DNA of 64,000 nucleotides, taken from the NCBI GenBank assembly GCA_900315315.1, contig OMYT01000008.1, positions 27,585-91,584 on the forward strand, given 5' to 3'. Below the pieces are notes generated by a model, which was given only the letters and a program-made list of their open reading frames with translations, was not told the DNA's origin and searched no databases. Position numbers and translations under genes: made by a program. This document shows positions 58,545-64,000 of the stretch, piece after piece. This DNA is from an uncultured Eubacteriales bacterium (GTDB taxonomy: Bacteria > Bacillota > Clostridia > Christensenellales > Aristaeellaceae). The stretch's first letter is position 1; each line of letters opens with the position of its first letter.

Positions 58545-60389
58545 TCAGTCATCCTCATCTTCTTCTCCGGACGGCTCATAGAGGCCCAGATGCGGCGGCT
58601 GCCATTCCTTTGCGTGGATATCGAGCAGCCGTCCGTCGCTCAGCGTTACATAAGCGGTGATTTCACCCCCGAGATAATCCGGTTCCTGAAACACTTCGCC
58701 GAGGGCACCGGTGCTCAGCCAATAATAAAGTCCCCCGTATGTGGGATTGTAGTCTTCGTCCTCTTCCTCTCCGTTCGCTTTGGCGGCTTCTCTCGCCTTT
58801 TCCCACCAGACCGTATCCGGATCCTCCGGATTTTCCGGATCCATCGTACCGTCAAAGCCTGAATATTCAGGCACAGTATGCGGATTTAGAGAAGGCTTGA
58901 TACCGCGTACAGGCTCATCCAGGCTGTCGCCTGCGGTATAGACAGTAAACTCCTTTGTTCCGTCCGCGTTTTCCATCCGGCAGTAACCGTAATTTGTCTG
59001 TTTGCACTTCCATCCGTCGCGGATGATCTCCCGCGGCGTGGTTTTTCCCAGCTGGTACTCAAACCCTTCAATCCGCATAGTCAGGAGTTTCTGCTCTTCT
59101 TCCGGCAGGTTTTCCGTACTCCGCGTCGGAAGGCTCATCTGATACATGCCGTCGTGTTTCACCGCCAGCCCTTCATACAGTTCGATACTGCCCAGGTATT
59201 CCCCCTCCGCGCTGTGAAACAGATAGCTCGCCGTTCCGCCCGTCACGCTCAGGTCATTTACCTTTCGGGTGATGATGCCGCGCTCCAGCATCGCCAGCGC
59301 CCATTCCCGGTCCTTCTCTGTCACCGGGACTTCCTTCGGGCCCTCCTCACAGTCATTCTCCACGGCGGTGATCACCACGGTGGCCGCGTCTGCCTTCTCC
59401 AGGCCGAAAAACTCCCGTACGCTGACTGTCCTGAAACCGTAGGGCGCAATGCCTTCCGCCGCAAAGCCGTAGGAAGGCTTGAAGGTTTCGACTTCCCGGA
59501 AAAGCTGCATCCACATGAACTGATACAGCGCCTGTGCATCCGGATCCGTGTTCTCAAATAGCCGCCTTCCGCTCATTCCGAGCAGAACTGACTCTGTGCT
59601 CCCGTCCTTATTGTTCTTCAGCGCGTAAACGGCTGTTTCGTCCGTATTGACGCCGGTTTCTTCCGGTGTTCCTTCCGCCGCCGGGATGGAAGCTGCCCTC
59701 TGTGCCTGTTCTTTGATCCATTCCTTGGAATGCATGCCGTATCCGGGGGACTCGAGTGTCTCTGTCCGTCTCGTCATACCCCTGCGTTCCTGCAGCAGCT
59801 GTATCAGGTCTTCTTCGCTGTAGTCCGGTTTCAGGTCCGCCTCCCCCGTCCTCCAGATCATACCCGCTTCGTCGATGCAGTATACGCCGATTTTTCCGTC
59901 CGTTTCGAGCTTGTCCTGAACGCAGTACAGGAAGACAGGAGCGTACTCCGCAGCCGCCTTTTGTCCGGCGGCATTGATCTTCATGTTCAGGTTCTTTGCC
60001 GCCCGCGCCTTTTCACCGTTTTCATCGAAATAGGAGAACTGAAGCCTGTAGGTAAATTTTCCGGCCTTGACCATTTCTTCCGTAATCGTCAGGTCGCCGG
60101 TCCACTCGGTGCTCTCTCCGTCTTTCAGCAGCGGAAATTCTCCCACTCTTTCCTTTGCGGGGTTAAAAAGATACATTTTGCTGGCCAAATCTGCGCCGGA
60201 CGTATTCCTGACCAGGATTTCCACCTGAACGGTATCTCCGGCTTCCACGGTCGCGCTGTTATTCGTGAGTCCGCTTATTTTCATGCCGATTTCCAGCTGA
60301 TCTCTTTTTGCTTCGCCTTCCGCGCAGGCCGCGGCCGCGCAGCAAAGAATCACCAGCGCCAGCAGCAAACCAATCAACGTTTTTTTCAT
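58545..60389 (-). CDS. Large secreted protein of unknown function
   Basis: A 614-residue exported protein. Signal peptide MKKTLIGLLLALVILCCAAAACA with several Cys near the cleavage site, so it could be a lipoprotein. Residues ~30-110 resemble an immunoglobulin-like domain (SATVEAGDTVQVEILVRNTS). The middle (~130-330) alternates helices and strands, with YVQDKLET-type segments and SVREFFGLEKADAATVVI. The C-terminal part has YLFHSAEGEYLGSIELY and ends in an acidic tail EEDEDD. No enzymatic motif is recognised. ATG 60389 follows AGAAGGAGG. A terminator separates it from the hydrogenase genes above. Confidence 0.75.
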   Translation of the reverse strand: MKKTLIGLLLALVILCCAAAACAEGEAKRDQLEIGMKISGLTNNSATVEAGDTVQVEILVRNTSGADLASKMYLFNPAKERVGEFPLLKDGESTEWTGDLTITEEMVKAGKFTYRLQFSYFDENGEKARAAKNLNMKINAAGQKAAAEYAPVFLYCVQDKLETDGKIGVYCIDEAGMIWRTGEADLKPDYSEEDLIQLLQERRGMTRRTETLESPGYGMHSKEWIKEQAQRAASIPAAEGTPEETGVNTDETAVYALKNNKDGSTESVLLGMSGRRLFENTDPDAQALYQFMWMQLFREVETFKPSYGFAAEGIAPYGFRTVSVREFFGLEKADAATVVITAVENDCEEGPKEVPVTEKDREWALAMLERGIITRKVNDLSVTGGTASYLFHSAEGEYLGSIELYEGLAVKHDGMYQMSLPTRSTENLPEEEQKLLTMRIEGFEYQLGKTTPREIIRDGWKCKQTNYGYCRMENADGTKEFTVYTAGDSLDEPVRGIKPSLNPHTVPEYSGFDGTMDPENPEDPDTVWWEKAREAAKANGEEEDEDYNPTYGGLYYWLSTGALGEVFQEPDYLGGEITAYVTLSDGRLLDIHAKEWQPPHLGLYEPSGEEDEDD

Positions 60390-60437
60390 TTCCAGCCCCT
60401 CCTTCTGTCCCGTAAGACGAAGAATCCGCAAATAAAG

Positions 60438-60453
60438 TTCCGGAAAGCCCCCT
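60438..60453. repeat. Fragment of the interspersed element
   Basis: Only the ttccggaaagccccct part is kept, in the leader of the secreted-protein gene. Similar fragmentary copy at 25311-25335. Confidence 0.45.
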
Positions 60454-60473
60454 AAAACCTTCTATGTTGTATT

Positions 60474-60506
60474 AAAAATCGCCGGGAAAGTATCCCGGCG
60501 ATTTTT
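60474..60506. terminator. Terminator of the hydrogenase operon
   Basis: Perfect 14-bp stem (aaaaatcgccggga / tcccggcgattttt), 5-nt loop, A-run on the left and T-run on the right, so it works in both directions. It is 12 bp after the hydrogenase stop codon. Confidence 0.92.
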
Positions 60507-60517
60507 GAAACCATGGT

Positions 60518-62362
60518 TTATTTGTTGTACTTCGGCCGCTCCGTATAGTGGGTATGCAGCAGCTCGTGAGCCAGATGGCTGTTGGGCTCGCCCAGATAAT
60601 CCTTGTACAGTTTCATGACGGAAGCGTTCTCGTGGCTCTTCCGCTCGGGCTTCATCGCATCCTCCCAGTACAGGGCGGAAGCGCGCAGCGCCTTGGGATC
60701 GCATTCCATCCGCTTCTGGGCGGAAACGATGGGCTGTCCGCCGCCGGTCACGCAGCCGCCGGGGCAGGCCATGACCTCGATGAAGTGGTAGGTCTTCTCG
60801 CCGCTGCGGATGCTGTCCAGCAGCTTCGCCGCGTTCGCAGTGCCATGGGCAACCGCCACGTTCACTTCCATACCGCCGATCTTGAGGGACGCTTCCTTTA
60901 CGCCTTCCAGGCCGCGGATATTGTGGAATGCGATGAACTGACGGGTCTTGTCAATGACTCTCTGTACAACCTGCATGGCAGCGCCGGCCAGGCTCTGATC
61001 CTCGTCGACCTCTTCGGGATCCATCTTTTCATTGGTCATGACTTCATACACGGTCCGCAGGGCCGCTTCCATCACGCCGCCGGTCACGCCGAAGATGACG
61101 GCGGCGCCGGTGCTCTCGCCCAGCATGGGATCAAAGTCTTCATCCGGCAGGTTCACAAAGTCGATGCCGGCTTCCTTGATCATCTTGGCCAGTTCACGGG
61201 TGGTGATGACTTCGTCCACGTCCTGCATGCCGTTGTGGCTCAGTTCAGGCCGCTTCGCTTCGAACTTCTTTGCGGTACAGGGCATTACGGACACCACGCG
61301 GATATCCTTGGGATCGATGCCGGCTTTCTCTGCCCAGTAGCTCTTGATCATTGCGCCTTCCATCTCGTGGGGAGACTTGCAGGAGCTCAGGTTCGGGATG
61401 AAGTCCGGATAGTAGGTTTCGCAGAACTTGATCCAGCCGGGAGAGCAGCTGGTGATCATGGGCAGCACGCCGCCGTTCTTCACGCGGTTGATGAACTCGG
61501 TACCTTCTTCCATGATGGTCAGGTCAGCACCCCAGTCGGTGTCGAACACCTTTTCGAAGCCGAGACGGCGCAGGGCCGCAGCCAGTTTGCCGGTCACCGG
61601 CGTGCCGATCGGCATGCCGAATTCCTCGCCCAGGGCTGCGCGCACCGCGGGAGCGGGCTGCACGACTACGTGCTTGGTCTCGTCGTTCAGCAGATCCCAG
61701 ACCGCCTTCGTGGAGTCCTTCTCATACAGGGCGCCGGTCGGGCAGGCCGCGATACACTGGCCGCAGTTGATGCAGGCCACACTTCGCCCAGCGGATGCTC
61801 CCAGGCGCTGCCGATCTTGGTCTTAAAGCCGCGTCCCATGGGGCCGATCACGCCGACGGCCTGTGTGTTGATACAGGCAGCCACGCAGCGGCGGCACAGG
61901 ATACACTTGTTGTTGTTCCGGACGATGGAGGGGCTCAGGTCGTCGATGTCGTATTCGTTCATCTTGCCCTTGTACTTGTCCACATCGTCCACGCCCAGAT
62001 CCTGGCACATCTGCTGCAGTTCGCACTTCTGGTTGCGGGCGCAGTCCAGGCACTTCTTGTCGTGGTTGCTCAGCAGCAGTTCCAGGTTCACCCGGCGGGT
62101 TCACCCGGCGGGCTTCCCGGATCTTGGGAGTATTGGTCTTGACGTTCATGCCTTCGCTCACGGGCAGCACGCAGGCCGCGCCGAACGCGCGGGCGCCGGT
62201 GTCCACGATACACATACGGCAGGCGCCGATCTGGTTGATATCTTTCAGGTAGCACAGCGTGGGGATGTTGATCCCGGCCTTTTTCGCCGCTTCCAGAACC
62301 GTCGTGCCGGCCGGAACTTCAACACTGACGCCGTCAATCGTAAGCTTAACGAGATTCTCCAT
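60518..62362 (-). pseudogene. [FeFe]-hydrogenase catalytic subunit (HydA/HndD type), frame disrupted
   Basis: The pieces, read in order, form a ~610-residue catalytic subunit. They include a plant-type [2Fe-2S] domain (GACRMCIVDTGARAFGAAC), a His-Cys cluster (HDKKCLDCARNQKCELQQMC), two [4Fe-4S] motifs (CILCRRCVAAC, CINCGQCIAACP), and the H-cluster motifs TSCSPGW, MPCTAKKFE and EVMACPGGCVTGGGQP. In the first H-cluster motif the second Cys of TSCCP is Ser. Two lesions break the frame: a 13-bp tandem duplication at 62085-62110 and an extra AC at 61779-61782. Their sum (+15) restores the original frame, but the shifted middle contains a stop at 61823. As read, the enzyme would be truncated; sequencing or assembly error is possible. 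Confidence 0.88.
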
Positions 62363-62385
62363 TTGTGTTGTTCCTCCTCGCGCGA

Positions 62386-64000
62386 TTATTCCTTGATGAT
62401 AGCGCCGAACTTACAGGTTGCCATGCAGGTTCCGCACTTGATGCACTTGGTCTGATCGATCACGTGCTGTTCCTTCACTTTGCCGCTGATGCAGTTCACC
62501 GGGCACTTGCGGGCGCAGGCAGTACAGCCGCGGCAGGCGTCGGTGATCTTGTAGTTCAGCAGGGCCTGGCAGTGATGGGCCGGGCAGCGCTTTTCCTTGA
62601 TATGCGCTTCGTACTCGTCACGGAAGTACTTGATCGTGGAGAGCACGGGGTTCGGAGCCGTCTGTCCCAGACCGCACAGCGCGCTGGATTTGATGTTCTC
62701 CGCCAGCGTTTCCAGCTTCTCGATGTCGCCTTCCTCGCCCTTGCCCTGGGTAATCCGCTCAAGGATCTCCAGCATGCGGCGTGTACCGACGCGGCAGGGG
62801 GTGCACTTGCCGCAGCTCTCATCGACCGTGAAGTCGAGGAAGAAGCGGGCAATATCCACCATACAGTTGTCTTCGTCCATGACGATCATACCGCCGGAAC
62901 CCATCATGGCGCCGATCTTCGTCAGGGAGTCATAGTCCACGGAGATATCCAGCAGGCTCGCGGGGATGCAGCCGCCGGAGGGACCGCCGGTCTGCACGGC
63001 CTTGAACTTCTTGCCGTTCGGGCAGCCGCCGCCGATGTCCTCGATGATCGTGCGCAGCGGAATACCCATGGGAACTTCCACCAGACCGGTGTTGTTGATC
63101 TTGCCGCCCAGGGCGAAAACCTTCGTACCTGTGGAGGTGGGAATACCGATGGACTTGAACCAGTCCGCGCCCTTCAGAATGATCTGGGCGATGTTGCCCA
63201 GGGTTTCCACGTTGTTGATGTTGGTGGGGCTCTCAAACAGGCCCTTCACCGCCGGGAACGGGGGCTTCGGCCGGGGCTCGCCGCGCTTGCCCTCGATAGA
63301 GGACATCAGAGCGGTTTCCTCGCCGCACACGAATGCGCCGGCGCCCAGACGGATGTGAATGTCGAAGTTGAATCCGGTGCCGAAGATGTTCTCGCCCAGC
63401 AGGCCGTATTCATGAGCCTGTTCAATGGCCTTCTCCAGGCGTTTCACGGCGATGGGATACTCGGCACGGACGTAAATCCAGCCTTCATCAGCGCCGATGG
63501 CATAGCCGCCGATCGCCATGGCTTCCAGGATCGCGTGGGGATCGCCTTCCAGCAGGGAGCGGTCCATGAACGCGCCGGGGTCGCCTTCGTCAGCGTTGCA
63601 GACGAAGTACTTGTGCTCCGCCTTGCTGGCGCGGGCAAACTGCCATTTCTTGCCGGTGGGGAAACCTGCGCCGCCGCGGCCGCGCAGGCCGGAATCCAGC
63701 ACTTCCTGGATAACCTGTTCGGGGGTCATCTCGGTCAGGGCCTTGGCCAGGGCCTGATAGCCGTCAAAAGCGATATATTCGTCGATATTCTCGGGATCGA
63801 TCACACCGCAGTTCCGCAGCGCGACGCGCTCCTGCTGCTTGTAGAAGCCGATCTCGTTGAGGCTCTTCTGAACGCTGCTCTCGTGGGTCTTGTGATCCAC
63901 ATAGACCAGGTGCTGAACCTTGCGGCCCTTCAGCAGATGCTCGGACACGATCTCGTCCACGTCTTCCTCTTTGACGCGGCTGTAGAAGGTTCCTTCGGGA
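62386..64000 (-). CDS. NADH-binding subunit of multimeric [FeFe]-hydrogenase (NuoF/HydB/HndC type), 5' end cut
   Basis: The reading frame runs open to the window edge; the apparent start at 63960 is an internal GTG, so the true N-terminus lies outside. Seen in order: NADH/FMN-binding [50 protein letters not shown], the NuoF-type [4Fe-4S] site [16 protein letters not shown], and two C-terminal ferredoxin-like clusters ([15 protein letters not shown] and [11 protein letters not shown]). It transfers electrons between NAD(P)H and the catalytic subunit encoded 23 bp downstream, possibly bifurcating with ferredoxin. The small NuoE-like subunit is expected just beyond 64000. Confidence 0.93.
   Translation of the reverse strand, partial: PEGTFYSRVKEEDVDEIVSEHLLKGRKVQHLVYVDHKTHESSVQKSLNEIGFYKQQERVALRNCGVIDPENIDEYIAFDGYQALAKALTEMTPEQVIQEVLDSGLRGRGGAGFPTGKKWQFARASKAEHKYFVCNADEGDPGAFMDRSLLEGDPHAILEAMAIGGYAIGADEGWIYVRAEYPIAVKRLEKAIEQAHEYGLLGENIFGTGFNFDIHIRLGAGAFVCGEETALMSSIEGKRGEPRPKPPFPAVKGLFESPTNINNVETLGNIAQIILKGADWFKSIGIPTSTGTKVFALGGKINNTGLVEVPMGIPLRTIIEDIGGGCPNGKKFKAVQTGGPSGGCIPASLLDISVDYDSLTKIGAMMGSGGMIVMDEDNCMVDIARFFLDFTVDESCGKCTPCRVGTRRMLEILERITQGKGEEGDIEKLETLAENIKSSALCGLGQTAPNPVLSTIKYFRDEYEAHIKEKRCPAHHCQALLNYKITDACRGCTACARKCPVNCISGKVKEQHVIDQTKCIKCGTCMATCKFGAIIKE

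Overview
The window reads like a mid-GC (mid-50s % by eye) anaerobic Clostridia-type Firmicute of the gut or rumen. The evidence is sigma-A promoters with extended -10 boxes, strong AGGAGG ribosome sites, LCP/BY-kinase capsule proteins, a LoaP antiterminator, CUT2 sugar importers and a multimeric [FeFe]-hydrogenase. I cannot name the species. Every gene I can support lies on the minus strand, so the window is read from high to low coordinates. No tRNA, rRNA, CRISPR array or intact transposon was seen.

Region 1 (24.3 to 0 kb) is a surface-polysaccharide locus. A sigma-A promoter drives loaP (24083-23577), followed directly by a stem-loop. Then come a giant secreted repeat protein, a Wzz/BY-kinase fusion, an LCP protein, a 54-residue small ORF, a secreted MucBP-like protein and an orphan oligopeptide-type binding protein. 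These are followed by an AAA/PD-(D/E)XK protein, an unknown coiled-coil protein, a PLC-like protein and an aldo/keto reductase. The last part holds glycosyltransferases, an EpsG-type polymerase, a pyruvyltransferase and a Wzx flippase. The final ~7.7 kb is clearly more AT-rich and looks imported; a gene remnant sits at the join.

Region 2 (29.4 to 24.3 kb) holds housekeeping and single genes: a BspA-like LRR protein, two overlapping aldo/keto reductases, a zinc-ribbon protein, and miaA with an apparent 1-nt frameshift at its start.

Region 3 (53.9 to 29.5 kb) carries four complete CUT2 sugar ABC importers: a two-permease importer of unknown sugar, mgl-like, rbs-like and chvE/ggu-like. They are interleaved with a DUF4432 epimerase-like protein, an FGGY kinase plus class II aldolase, and a DUF4143 ATPase. 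Each importer has the binding-protein gene first, a hairpin just upstream of its ribosome site and a second hairpin after it, an arrangement that should give more binding protein than transporter. The mgl-like importer is the standout. Its binding protein appears to be a natural circular permutation of the galactose-binding protein, and its permease carries a ~220-residue charged helical N-terminal extension.

Region 4 (64 to 54 kb) has the NADH-binding and catalytic subunits of a multimeric [FeFe]-hydrogenase, the catalytic gene being disrupted by a 13-bp tandem duplication plus a 2-bp insertion. It continues with a secreted unknown, an LtaS-like sulfatase, a CotH/lamin-tail protein and a HAD phosphatase. 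A family of small two-hairpin intergenic repeats with compensatory stem changes is scattered from 25 to 60 kb, often right after stop codons.
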